Under the pieces are notes generated by a model that was not told the origin of the DNA, did not search any database, and saw nothing but the letters and a program-made list of their open reading frames with translations. A program made the position numbers and the translations under genes. Below are positions 39,041 to 47,382 of a stretch of 59,296 nt of DNA, piece after piece (the first letter of the stretch is position 1; each line of letters begins with the position of its first letter). Source of the DNA: Candidatus Saccharibacteria bacterium UBA3723 (GTDB lineage Bacteria; Patescibacteriota; Saccharimonadia; Saccharimonadales; Saccharimonadaceae); contig DFHM01000008.1 in the NCBI GenBank assembly GCA_002371895.1, forward strand, positions 1 through 59,296. The letters run 5' to 3'.

Positions 39041-40762
39041 TTATATTTTTTGTTTACGTTTTTTATTTACAATACCTATTCCTATCCCGATCGCTCCTAC
39101 GATCATTAATATAGAATAAAGTATTGTACTAGTTGAATGAACCCCAGTCAGGACGGGGTCGTCCTGCGTGCTTCGGACGTCGAAGCTCGCGGTTGCGGTA
39201 TATTCTTGTGAATTATCTAGGTAATAATAATTGTCGGCGGTCGCTGAGGTAATTTTTGCCGTGTTAGTGATTGTCTGCGTGAGATCTTTTGGAATTACAT
39301 ATGATGCATATAATGTTATGGATTCGCCTGCGGCCAGAGTTGAGATTGTGGCCTGGTCATCGGAGTCTACCTGATAGCCCTCACCATTTGAGAAAACAGC
39401 GCCATCTAATAGTTCGTTAACGACCACGTTTGTGATATCGAAATCTGCAGTGTTCGTGACTGTAATTTCGAATGGAACAGTGTCTAGTGCGCGGTAATAT
39501 TCTGGCGCGTTGATGACCTGCTTGGAGATTTCTGGAGTAAAGTATCCATTGAAATGCTCCCAGGTGCCCGTAATAATGACATCTTCGGTCGGCATCGTGA
39601 ATGAGGTGCCAGCATCGGAGCCATTAATCTTCCAGCCGAGGAAGCGATAGCCTTCTGCGGTTGGGTTCGGTGCTACTGCGACAGTACTCCCATGCAACTG
39701 CTCAGTTGTAGCCGGCAGAAGTGTTTCAGCATTTTGTGGGATTACATCGCCTGCAAATTGGTAAATAACGTTGTGGTATTTTGGATGATAAACATAGGTA
39801 AGCTCCATGTCTTCCGTAATAATACCGGTAGCTTCTCCGCCCTGGAGCTCAGCATCATAATGATCATTGTCGATTGGGGCGGCAGTATACGTTTCGCCGT
39901 CCTCATATTGCGTAACCACGTCCGGCGCAAATTCCGTACCGTCTTCGTTTATATGATGGATAGTAAGGCTATAATGTGTCGTATTATTAACGTTCTCGAA
40001 AGTAACCGCATCACTAGTACCCGTGACGACATTGCCGTAATAAATATTACTAATACGATTAGTTAAAATATAGGAATGTTCTAATGAAATATTGCCTTCG
40101 GAGCCACTTATTTCTGCAGTCTCACTGAGTATTAATAGAGAGTAAATAGTGAAGGAAGATGGAAGCGTGGTTTCATAGTTTGATGCATTAACGCTTAAAT
40201 TATTATTCCCGGTGACTTCTTTCAAAAGATTTATGAGTTGCGAGTATTTCGTTCCACTATAGTTCTCCAATGTCCATAGATAGTAAGTGCCAGAATTTGA
40301 TCTCATTAGGACAAAGTTTACATCGCCAAGCGTCTGGCTAGTCGTCGTAGTGCTGCTTTGTGAATTCAAAACCGCAACAGTGTCGGTAGTATTTGGGGAA
40401 AGATTATTGGCGGTGATTTCATAGTTTTCGACGTCGGCTTCTCTGATGGTGTAGTTTGCGCTGTATGGAACAGAATCAAAAACACCTACCCACTTATTGC
40501 TATCAGTTTGATCCTGATTAGCTGAAGTGAGCGTGATCGTCTTGACCACATTATTGCCATCTAGAAGTTCGAGCGTTACGCTACTTGGTCTAGATGAGGC
40601 ATCCTGGTCATTCCATGCAACTTGGACTGGAATATTCATGCCAGTCTGAGAGAAAACAGCATTAAAAACAAAAGCAGTTGCTATAACTACCAGTACAGCA
40701 ATTGAGAGTGCTCTTGTGAGTTTTTTCTTAATGCTGGCTTTCGCTGACCTGCTGAAAACCAT
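39041..40762 (-). CDS. Ancillary pilin/tip adhesin with Cna-B, MucBP and InlB-type domains
   Basis: A 573-residue secreted protein: signal or anchor helix at about 16-38, a Cna-B domain (VQVAWNDQDASSRPSSVTLE to YTIREAD, about 45-110), an unassigned region, a MucBP repeat (LTIHHINEDGTEF, near 270), an InlB-type repeat (GYRFLGWKING, near 370), a DUF11-like domain (PFEITVTNTADFDI, near 430), and DPVLTG with a hydrophobic helix and KKRKQKI. First gene of the pilus operon, 12 bp from the pilin. AAAAAGG precedes the ATG. Domain order resembles tip or ancillary pilins of Gram-positive fimbriae. Confidence 0.8.
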   Translation of the reverse strand: MVFSRSAKASIKKKLTRALSIAVLVVIATAFVFNAVFSQTGMNIPVQVAWNDQDASSRPSSVTLELLDGNNVVKTITLTSANQDQTDSNKWVGVFDSVPYSANYTIREADVENYEITANNLSPNTTDTVAVLNSQSSTTTTSQTLGDVNFVLMRSNSGTYYLWTLENYSGTKYSQLINLLKEVTGNNNLSVNASNYETTLPSSFTIYSLLILSETAEISGSEGNISLEHSYILTNRISNIYYGNVVTGTSDAVTFENVNNTTHYSLTIHHINEDGTEFAPDVVTQYEDGETYTAAPIDNDHYDAELQGGEATGIITEDMELTYVYHPKYHNVIYQFAGDVIPQNAETLLPATTEQLHGSTVAVAPNPTAEGYRFLGWKINGSDAGTSFTMPTEDVIITGTWEHFNGYFTPEISKQVINAPEYYRALDTVPFEITVTNTADFDITNVVVNELLDGAVFSNGEGYQVDSDDQATISTLAAGESITLYASYVIPKDLTQTITNTAKITSATADNYYYLDNSQEYTATASFDVRSTQDDPVLTGVHSTSTILYSILMIVGAIGIGIGIVNKKRKQKI

Positions 40763-40775
40763 TTTTGACCTTTTT
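40763..40775 (-). promoter_or_regulatory. Partial copy of the surface-gene leader motif
   Basis: AAAAAGGTCAAAA directly before the ATG of the tip adhesin gene shares an 11-nt core with the motif at 36451 and 40953. Here it also supplies the ribosome-binding site. A promoter TTGAAA-N18-TAATAC (40776-40805) overlaps this area. Confidence 0.4.
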
Positions 40776-40914
40776 GTATTAGTTTTTGTTGAATTTTTGT
40801 TTCAACTCACACATTCCACTTGCGTTTATTTTACTATTTTTCCTGATCATTGTAAATATAATGTTTATCTTTTCCTACAGAGGTAGATAATTGAAAAACC
40901 TTAAAAAATCGTAC

Positions 40915-40944
40915 TTGACGCGTGTTTTTGGTTGTGCTTATAAT
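40915..40944 (+). promoter_or_regulatory. Promoter of the subtilase gene
   Basis: TTGACG (40915-40920), 18-bp spacer, TATAAT (40939-40944); start near 40951. The 229-bp divergent spacer 40763-40991 holds only this promoter, the pilus-operon promoter and the leader motifs. Confidence 0.8.
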
Positions 40945-40952
40945 TGGCTTAT

Positions 40953-40970
40953 AAAAGGTCAAAATAAAAA
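40953..40970 (+). promoter_or_regulatory. 18-nt motif at the 5' end of the subtilase mRNA
   Basis: AAAAGGTCAAAATAAAAA, identical to 36451-36468 on the other strand. It precedes an independent ribosome-binding site (AAGGGTC) by about 10 bases. Confidence 0.6.
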
Positions 40971-40991
40971 TTAAAAACAAGGGTCATTTTT

Positions 40992-43079
40992 ATGAACAGA
41001 AGAAAAAAGTCAGCGCTTTTTTCCGCAACATTAGCCGGCGTCGGTTTGGTTGCTGGTTCTGTAATAGCGCTAACATCAAATACTCACGCCGCTGAAGAGG
41101 TCAACTTCGACGGAATGAGCGTTGAAGATATTTCGGAAGTCATCAGCAAAAAAGCCGAAATGTCTGCAGATAGCGTATCCGAATCGCTACAAACAAAAAC
41201 TATCATTGTGGACGTTCCGGACGTTTCTGTTCTAGAAAATGATCCAACAATTGTCAAATTCGAGCGTACGCTTGCCGGTAAATATATCGTAGAATATAAA
41301 ACCGTAGAAGATACCGCTAAGGGCTATGATGCTATTTCCAATGCAGACGACAGTAGCGCTATTCTAAACCTCAAGCTTAAGAGTAACCGCTTTAAATTCA
41401 CTGGCGACAAAGAAGGTGCACAGGCCTGGGGCGTAAAGACCATGAAAATGGATGTTTATGCCGATTCTTTGGAGTCCAAAACAAATAAAGTTACTGTAGC
41501 CGTGCTAGATTCCGGCATCAACAAGGATCATGAGGTATTCAGCGAAAGTTCACAATATGATCGTTTAGATTTTACGTACGCACACGACTACGTAAATGAC
41601 GATAACGATCCTGCAGATGATAATTTCCATGGCACAATGGTTGCAGGTACCGTCGCGGAATCTACGCCAAAGAATGTAAAGATTATCCCAATTAAGGTTC
41701 TAGATAATGAGGGGAACGGCGACTTTAGCTGGTTATTCTCAGCGCTTAGCGATATTGCTGGCAAGGTAGACATTATCAATATGAGCCTCGGCATAGAACA
41801 AAAAAATCTCACTGCCACACAAATGCAGTACATAGATGACGAGATGGCAGCGGCAAAGGCTAAAGGTTCGATTCTAGTAGCTGCAGCGGGCAACGAATCC
41901 GCGGATTCTATAGATTATCCAGCAGCCGCACCAGCATGTATTTCTGCTACTTCCGTAAACAGCTCTAATCAATTCTCCAGTAGCTTTTCCAATCATGGCG
42001 TTAGAGCAGATTTTGCCACACCTGGCGAAGATTTAATTTTGCCAGCATACGACGATAATGAAAACTACTATATTAATATAAAAGGTACTTCATTCTCTTC
42101 CCCATTCCTAGCTGCAGCAATTGCAAATATTAAGATGGAGTATCCTGGCGCTTCTCAACAGGAAGTCTTCGAGTACTTAAAGCTCAACGCAGAAGACTTA
42201 GGTGATGCAGGATGGGATGAATATTATGGCTGGGGCAGCGTCAGCTTCCACGTCAATAAATATGCCGACCTCAAGATTAACAGCGTCACCGTTCCTACCG
42301 AATGGACTAATGAAGACGTCACAGTAACCGTAAACGCAAGCAGCTCCGCTTACAACATCCAAAAGCATGTGCTTGGCGAAGGCAATGTCATGACAACCCC
42401 AACTGCCTGGACCAATGTTGCCACCGCAGGTAAGACCATTGCCGAAAAGAAGACTGTTTCTAAGAATGGTACATACACAATTTGGCTAAAGAATAGCAAT
42501 AATGAAACTGCTTATAAAACCTTTACCGTTAATAAGATCGATAAGACCAAACCAGCTCTTACGACCAATATCAAGGCTTCCGATATTACCGAAGATAGCG
42601 TAACTCTATCTGTCTCCGTCGATGAAAATGAGAGCGGTCTCGACAAGATTGATTGGTACTACAAGAAGTCCAGCGACAGCAAATACACTAAGGTTTCTGA
42701 TACCATTTCTTCAAACAGCCTTTCCGCAATGGCCGTCACTAAGACTCATAAGCTTAGCGACATTGAAGGCGGCGAATATTCCGCATACGCAGAGATCTTC
42801 GACAAAGCTGGCAATAAGGTAACTTCCGCAACGATTACCTTCACTGTAGAAGCAGATGGCGAGGATGTTGGTGGTGACCCAGTGGTTCCAGAAACTCCTA
42901 CCGATCCAACCCCATCCGAACCAGGCAATCCTGAGAAACCAGAAGGCGATACTCCAAAACCAGTTGATGGTGGCGTAGCCAACCCAAAGACTGATAGCCA
43001 GAGCATCCTTCCAGTATCTATCGCCGGTGGCGCATTCCTACTCGCAGGTGCATTCGTAGCAATTCGCCGTCGCCGTTAA
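40992..43079 (+). CDS. Cell-surface subtilisin-like serine protease with sorting signal
   Basis: A 695-residue secreted S8 protease: signal peptide (1-34), propeptide-like region (about 35-140), catalytic domain with Asp in VAVLDSGIN (about 174), His in NFHGTMVAGT (about 213) and Ser in GTSFSSPFLAAA (about 366). Beta-sandwich domains follow (about 430-635), then a Pro-rich spacer, NPKTDS, a hydrophobic stretch and RRRR. It may process surface proteins or degrade host proteins. Divergent from the pilus operon and sharing a leader motif with the adhesin at 36433, so it may be co-regulated. Confidence 0.92.
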   Translation: MNRRKKSALFSATLAGVGLVAGSVIALTSNTHAAEEVNFDGMSVEDISEVISKKAEMSADSVSESLQTKTIIVDVPDVSVLENDPTIVKFERTLAGKYIVEYKTVEDTAKGYDAISNADDSSAILNLKLKSNRFKFTGDKEGAQAWGVKTMKMDVYADSLESKTNKVTVAVLDSGINKDHEVFSESSQYDRLDFTYAHDYVNDDNDPADDNFHGTMVAGTVAESTPKNVKIIPIKVLDNEGNGDFSWLFSALSDIAGKVDIINMSLGIEQKNLTATQMQYIDDEMAAAKAKGSILVAAAGNESADSIDYPAAAPACISATSVNSSNQFSSSFSNHGVRADFATPGEDLILPAYDDNENYYINIKGTSFSSPFLAAAIANIKMEYPGASQQEVFEYLKLNAEDLGDAGWDEYYGWGSVSFHVNKYADLKINSVTVPTEWTNEDVTVTVNASSSAYNIQKHVLGEGNVMTTPTAWTNVATAGKTIAEKKTVSKNGTYTIWLKNSNNETAYKTFTVNKIDKTKPALTTNIKASDITEDSVTLSVSVDENESGLDKIDWYYKKSSDSKYTKVSDTISSNSLSAMAVTKTHKLSDIEGGEYSAYAEIFDKAGNKVTSATITFTVEADGEDVGGDPVVPETPTDPTPSEPGNPEKPEGDTPKPVDGGVANPKTDSQSILPVSIAGGAFLLAGAFVAIRRRR

Positions 43080-43104
43080 TCAGATAAACGACCTAAATGA
43101 CCCT

Positions 43105-43136
43105 AGTATCTCCCCTTTAATGGGGGGATACTTTTT
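43105..43136 (+). terminator. Terminator of the subtilase gene
   Basis: AGTATC-T-CCCC (43105-43115), six-base loop, GGGG-G-GATACT (43122-43132) and five T. The remaining spacer to 43323 contains a GCCGGC hairpin (43178-43206) and a 13-nt word shared with 12670-12682, but no gene I can see. Confidence 0.9.
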
Positions 43137-43323
43137 ATTTAGTCCTAATTATTTAATACTCATGCTTTTAACAAAAGGCCGGCTGTTCCATACTTGGTGC
43201 TAGCCGGCGCGTGTTCCTTATAAAATTATCCGTATTGTGCTTCTGGCTCGAAGATGTCTACTCGCGTGGCATCTTGATTATTCTTGATTTACCACATTCC
43301 ATCCGTGCCGGCTTTAATAGTCA

Positions 43324-44454
43324 TTAATCACTGTAGTCGGAATCTAGCGCAATATTGATTGAATACTTCGGGAAAGTTTTCCTGAGGTGACGCTTAATAG
43401 CAAGATAATAGGCGCGGCGATTCTTAACGTCAAAGCTAAGCACTACGTCAAAGCTTATTTCCCTTTTCTTCTCGTCTACATGGAAACCATGCATCTGAAT
43501 TACGTGATCATAATGCGACAGCAATTCCTTGACGCGACGATACATCTTGTTGATTTCTTCGCTCTCGGTATTGATAGAATAAATGCCAACCGAGCTGATA
43601 TAGATATGGTAGCCATAGAAAACCTTCCGACGGACTTCGCGCGAGATATCGTCGATTTCGCGCGCAGTAAGGGATTCCTCTACTTCTATATTTAGCGAGC
43701 AGAATATCATTTGGGTGCCATAATCATGAATCATTAGGTCAAATGCGCCTTTTACGCCGGGCACTTCACGGACTGATTTTTTGATGTTTTTGGATAGCTC
43801 TGGACTAACGCGCTCTCCTGCGATTACGCTAAAGATTTCGCGCAGCATCATGAGGCCAGAACGAATAATTAGGACTGAGATTATAGTCGCTAGGTAGGCC
43901 TCCGTTTTAAATCCGGTGGTTAGATAAATAACTGCGGATATTATCGTTGCAAACGAGATAATGGAATCAAAAAGCGCATCGGTACCAGACGCTTTCAATG
44001 AGTCGGAATCAACCTTCTTCGCGGTTTTTCGGAAATATAATCCGATGAAGATTTTTACTATAACCGCAATAGCCACAATAGTAATCGATAAAGCGTTGTA
44101 GGTGACATCCTCTGGGTTGATGATTTTATCAATTGATTCTTTGATTGCCGTTATGCCGATATAAATGATGATTATGGCGATGACTGCCGTACTTAGATAT
44201 TCGTAACGACCATGCCCCATTGGGTGGCGACGGTCTGGCGCTTTATTTGCAAGCAGAATGCCCACAATCGTAACAATAGATGAAAGCATATCGCTAAAGT
44301 TGTTAACAGCATCAAGAATAATAGCAATGGAGTTTGTAAGAATGCCGACAAATGCCTTAAAGGCTGCTAGAAAAAAATTACCGACGATGCCGACGATACT
44401 TGTGCGAATAATAACTTTCTGGCGTTTAGCGATTTCTGTCTCAATAGTGATCAT
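43324..44454 (-). CDS. Cation diffusion facilitator family transporter
   Basis: A 376-residue protein with six membrane helices and the CDF pattern: NSIAIILDAVNNFSDMLSSI with the metal-binding DxxxD, HPMGHGRYEYLS between helices, and a second SLKASGTDALFDSI in helix 5. A cytoplasmic metal-binding domain follows and is extended by about 80 residues. It exports zinc, iron or manganese. It starts one base after the HD-domain gene's stop. Confidence 0.92.
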   Translation of the reverse strand: MITIETEIAKRQKVIIRTSIVGIVGNFFLAAFKAFVGILTNSIAIILDAVNNFSDMLSSIVTIVGILLANKAPDRRHPMGHGRYEYLSTAVIAIIIIYIGITAIKESIDKIINPEDVTYNALSITIVAIAVIVKIFIGLYFRKTAKKVDSDSLKASGTDALFDSIISFATIISAVIYLTTGFKTEAYLATIISVLIIRSGLMMLREIFSVIAGERVSPELSKNIKKSVREVPGVKGAFDLMIHDYGTQMIFCSLNIEVEESLTAREIDDISREVRRKVFYGYHIYISSVGIYSINTESEEINKMYRRVKELLSHYDHVIQMHGFHVDEKKREISFDVVLSFDVKNRRAYYLAIKRHLRKTFPKYSINIALDSDYSD

Positions 44455-44455
44455 G

Positions 44456-45034
44456 TTAGCGAAGTTTTTTAAGATTCGTCAGGATTTCAATATATTCCTC
44501 AATTGCTTCCAGTGGAAGGACTTTTTGCTGCAAAACCGACAAGACTGTTTCATAGAACCAAATTTCACGCGAACGGCTAACATGGAAGGCTTTCCAAATT
44601 GCGCCACCAGAATTCTTGTGCTCCCTAATTATCTCAGACATATTATGAATTTTGTCCGCACAGGAAACCATAAGTGGACGTATGTCGCTAATTTCTGCCA
44701 AATGGTCAATATAGCCCTGCTTGCGCTCCTGCCAAGCTTCTTTTGTCGGCTCGGTAATATCCGGCTCAGTGACATCTTCTACGATTCCAACGATATCTGC
44801 ACCAAAGTCGCGCAACATATCCGTACGTGAATATATTCTTTCCGGGACGTCCTCTAGAACGTCATGCAATAAGGCAGCAATAAAAGTATCTTCGTCATCG
44901 ACGTATTTTTGAGTAATTAGCGCAACCGCCATAGGATGCACAATAAATGGGGTCGATGATCCTTTGCGATATTGGCCTTCGTGAACACTCGCCGCTATGC
45001 GAATAGCGTCATTAATCCTTTGAGAATATACCAT
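44456..45034 (-). CDS. HD-domain phosphohydrolase (SpoT/MESH1-like)
   Basis: A 192-residue protein with the metal-binding HD pattern of (p)ppGpp hydrolases: H in VHEGQYRKGSSTPFIVHP, HD in FIAALLHDVLED and D in VSCADKIHNMSE. No synthetase domain is attached, so it would only degrade (p)ppGpp or a related nucleotide. It is followed at once by the cation exporter gene. Confidence 0.85.
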   Translation of the reverse strand: MVYSQRINDAIRIAASVHEGQYRKGSSTPFIVHPMAVALITQKYVDDEDTFIAALLHDVLEDVPERIYSRTDMLRDFGADIVGIVEDVTEPDITEPTKEAWQERKQGYIDHLAEISDIRPLMVSCADKIHNMSEIIREHKNSGGAIWKAFHVSRSREIWFYETVLSVLQQKVLPLEAIEEYIEILTNLKKLR

Positions 45035-45077
45035 TAATTACATTGTAGCGTATTTTTAATATTTTTGCTTATGCTAC

Positions 45078-45103
45078 AAAAAGCCACGGGGGTTTCCCGT
45101 GGC
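45078..45103 (-). terminator. Terminator of the CxxC protein gene
   Basis: On the minus strand GCCACGGG, five-base loop, CCCGTGGC and five T. Confidence 0.9.
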
Positions 45104-45128
45104 CAACCGAGATGATGACGAAATGGTT

Positions 45129-45620
45129 TTACATATCATCGGATGTCTGTCGATAGACGTTGATTTCGTCGCGACAGTTCGAGCACCGAGTATCGACGAG
45201 TTTAAAGCCCTCCTCGGGGATACAGTTTTCGCCCGCCCTATACTTGATACCGTAGTTCTTGTACTCTCCATCGGTATGCATCGTGTACTTGCGAACGCGG
45301 AAGAACAGCTTGTGGTCTCGCTCAACGCTATCGATGATGCGATAGAAAGCATGCTTGCGATCACCCTGATCCAGGACGGTTTTGATTACCACGAGGGTGT
45401 CCTTCTGCGGGCTCATTTCGATGAAATGCTCGCCATACATCAGCGTATCAGGAAGGCTGCAAGGCTTGAAGGTCATGCGCAGCACGTCATCGACGATGAC
45501 GGCGGAGCGAAGCGGATAGTTTTCCACAGACAGGTTCTTCTGGAAATAGATTGTACCAGAGACTGTCATGAAAGTTGCAGGATCGGATAAGCCATAGATC
45601 TGATAATTCGTTGTAATCAT
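45129..45620 (-). CDS. Unknown protein with C-terminal CxxC
   Basis: About 163 residues, mostly predicted beta strands with no membrane helix, and a terminal TRCSNCRDEI motif that could bind zinc with another ligand. Not recognised. The ATG at 45620 is chosen since AAAAGGAG lies nine bases upstream; an earlier in-frame ATG is too close to that site. A TATAAT lies about 50 bases upstream on the minus strand. It is a single-gene unit ended by its own terminator. Confidence 0.65.
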   Translation of the reverse strand: MITTNYQIYGLSDPATFMTVSGTIYFQKNLSVENYPLRSAVIVDDVLRMTFKPCSLPDTLMYGEHFIEMSPQKDTLVVIKTVLDQGDRKHAFYRIIDSVERDHKLFFRVRKYTMHTDGEYKNYGIKYRAGENCIPEEGFKLVDTRCSNCRDEINVYRQTSDDM

Positions 45621-45737
45621 CACAATCATCTCCTTTTGGTAAAAGTGCATTGTTTTTCAGTAACAATCTATATATTATATCACATTTTTGCCATAAATGC
45701 TAGTCTTTTTGACTATACTATGTTATACTCACATCAA

Positions 45738-46688
45738 ATGAAGATATCTTTTGTGATCCCTATATATAACGAAGAAAAAGGCTTTTTGAAGTTTTATAAC
45801 TCCATGTTATTGCCAGAACTCAAAAAGCTCAAATACGACTACGACGTAATTCTCGTTAATGATGGAAGTAAAGATAAGAGCCTCGAGATAATCCAGGATT
45901 TAGCCGAGAAAGATAATCATATTAAAGTTCTGGCTTTTTCTAGGAATTTTGGCAAAGAGGTAGCCTTAACTGCCGGCATCAACGAGGCAGATGGCGACGC
46001 CATCATGACAATGGACGCCGACGGACAACAGCCACCAAAACTAATTCATGAATTTATCCAAAAATGGGAAGAAGGTGGCGAAATTGTAATTGGCGTACGC
46101 GGAAAATACGAGAAGCATGGCCTAATCGCGAAAATGGGTTCCAAGTTATTTTATTGGATTCTTGGTGTAATGGGCGTAAAAGATACCGTCCCGGGCAGCA
46201 CGGATTTCCGTCTAATCGATAAATGCGTCGCGGAAGAATACAGAAAGCTAACTGAGCACGGGCGCATAACACGTGGTCTGATGGATTGGATGGGGTTCAA
46301 GAAAGTCTATATCGACTATATCTATGGTAATCGTTTGGCAGGCAAGCCAAGCTACAACTTTAGTAAACTCTTCCATCTTGCGATTGATAGCTTCATCTCA
46401 CTCTCCTCTACTCCACTCGTAATCTTTGGATGGATTGGCGGTTTTATTACGGTAGCTTCATTTATCTTGGGCCTATTCGTGATTATCGAGGAATTTATTC
46501 TTGGTGATCCGATGCAATTAAAGTGGACCGGCACGACCTGCTTGAGCATCTTTATTTCCTTCCTGGTTGGGCTGGTGCTTGTCTCCCAGGCAATTACAGC
46601 GCTTTACATCTCGCACATTCACGCAGAAACTCAGGCGAGACCACTTTATATTGTCGATAAAAAGAATTCTAGAAATATAAAAAAGTAG
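45738..46688 (+). CDS. GT2 family glycosyltransferase with two membrane helices (DPM1/GtrB-like)
   Basis: A 316-residue enzyme: N-terminal GT-A domain with FVIPIYNEE, VNDGSKDKS, FSRNFGKEVALTAG and MDADGQQPP (DxD-type metal site), followed by two membrane helices from about 228. This is the dolichol/undecaprenyl-phosphate sugar synthase layout; it charges a lipid carrier with a sugar for wall or glycan assembly. TATACT at 45724-45729 lies eight bases before the ATG at 45738; a longer frame begins upstream of that box. Confidence 0.9.
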   Translation: MKISFVIPIYNEEKGFLKFYNSMLLPELKKLKYDYDVILVNDGSKDKSLEIIQDLAEKDNHIKVLAFSRNFGKEVALTAGINEADGDAIMTMDADGQQPPKLIHEFIQKWEEGGEIVIGVRGKYEKHGLIAKMGSKLFYWILGVMGVKDTVPGSTDFRLIDKCVAEEYRKLTEHGRITRGLMDWMGFKKVYIDYIYGNRLAGKPSYNFSKLFHLAIDSFISLSSTPLVIFGWIGGFITVASFILGLFVIIEEFILGDPMQLKWTGTTCLSIFISFLVGLVLVSQAITALYISHIHAETQARPLYIVDKKNSRNIKK

Positions 46689-46728
46689 CCCATATAACAC
46701 TGTTTTGCTTATGGTAAAATAGTACTAT

Positions 46729-47382
46729 ATGGAGGCTGTTGATAGGAATTACAAAAAAATTTTGATTTTTTTGTTGGCTGGCATTGGCGTGTCAGCATTA
46801 ATAATTTTGGGTTTTATTATTGCGCCATTGTTTAGTGGAGCAAAAAAGCCCGCAATACTAAGTCTAAATATTGCGCCAAGTACCGCAACTATCGAACTGA
46901 ACGGCGAGGAGCTTCATGTCGGGGCGTATGACAATCTAGAGCCGGGCAATTATACTGCGACAATTCACCAAGACGGTTTCGAAAGCAAAGAGATTTCTTT
47001 TACGCTAACGACTGGAGAAACTACAACAATTTACGAATACATTTTGAGTGAAACTGAAGGTTTTAATTATTTTGAGAAAAACCGTTCAGATATTAATACT
47101 CTGCGCGAGATTAAAGATAATGACGACGTTAAAACTTTTCTCGATAAATACGACAAAAAATTGGCAATCAAGCAAGTCCTCCCTATTCTCCTTAACGACT
47201 ACGACCCGGTTCGCGCTCGCTTAATCACGGGCGAGATTACCGACGGAAGTAACAATCCAAAATGCACTTATGCTTTCTGCTTACAAGTTAATGTAGGCAA
47301 AGATATGGAATGGCGCGCAAAGCAGGTGGTTGAGCTTGCGGGCTTTAATTATGACGACTACGAGGTAATTTATGCGGATTAA
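46729..47382 (+). CDS. Membrane-anchored PEGA-domain protein
   Basis: A 217-residue protein with one membrane helix at about 11-35 and an extracytoplasmic PEGA domain (LNIAPSTATIELNGEEL to PGNYTATIHQDGFE, about 44-85). The remaining part is unassigned and has two cysteines. A TAAAAT box lies eight bases before the ATG. Its last 11 bp overlap the giant cell wall hydrolase gene, so it is the first gene of a three-gene operon and likely works with that enzyme. Confidence 0.8.
   Translation: MEAVDRNYKKILIFLLAGIGVSALIILGFIIAPLFSGAKKPAILSLNIAPSTATIELNGEELHVGAYDNLEPGNYTATIHQDGFESKEISFTLTTGETTTIYEYILSETEGFNYFEKNRSDINTLREIKDNDDVKTFLDKYDKKLAIKQVLPILLNDYDPVRARLITGEITDGSNNPKCTYAFCLQVNVGKDMEWRAKQVVELAGFNYDDYEVIYAD

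Noticed and set aside
43178..43206. GCCGGC hairpin after the subtilase terminator as a separate gene
   Set aside because: A hairpin alone, without a promoter or T run, is not enough to call an RNA gene in this convergent spacer.
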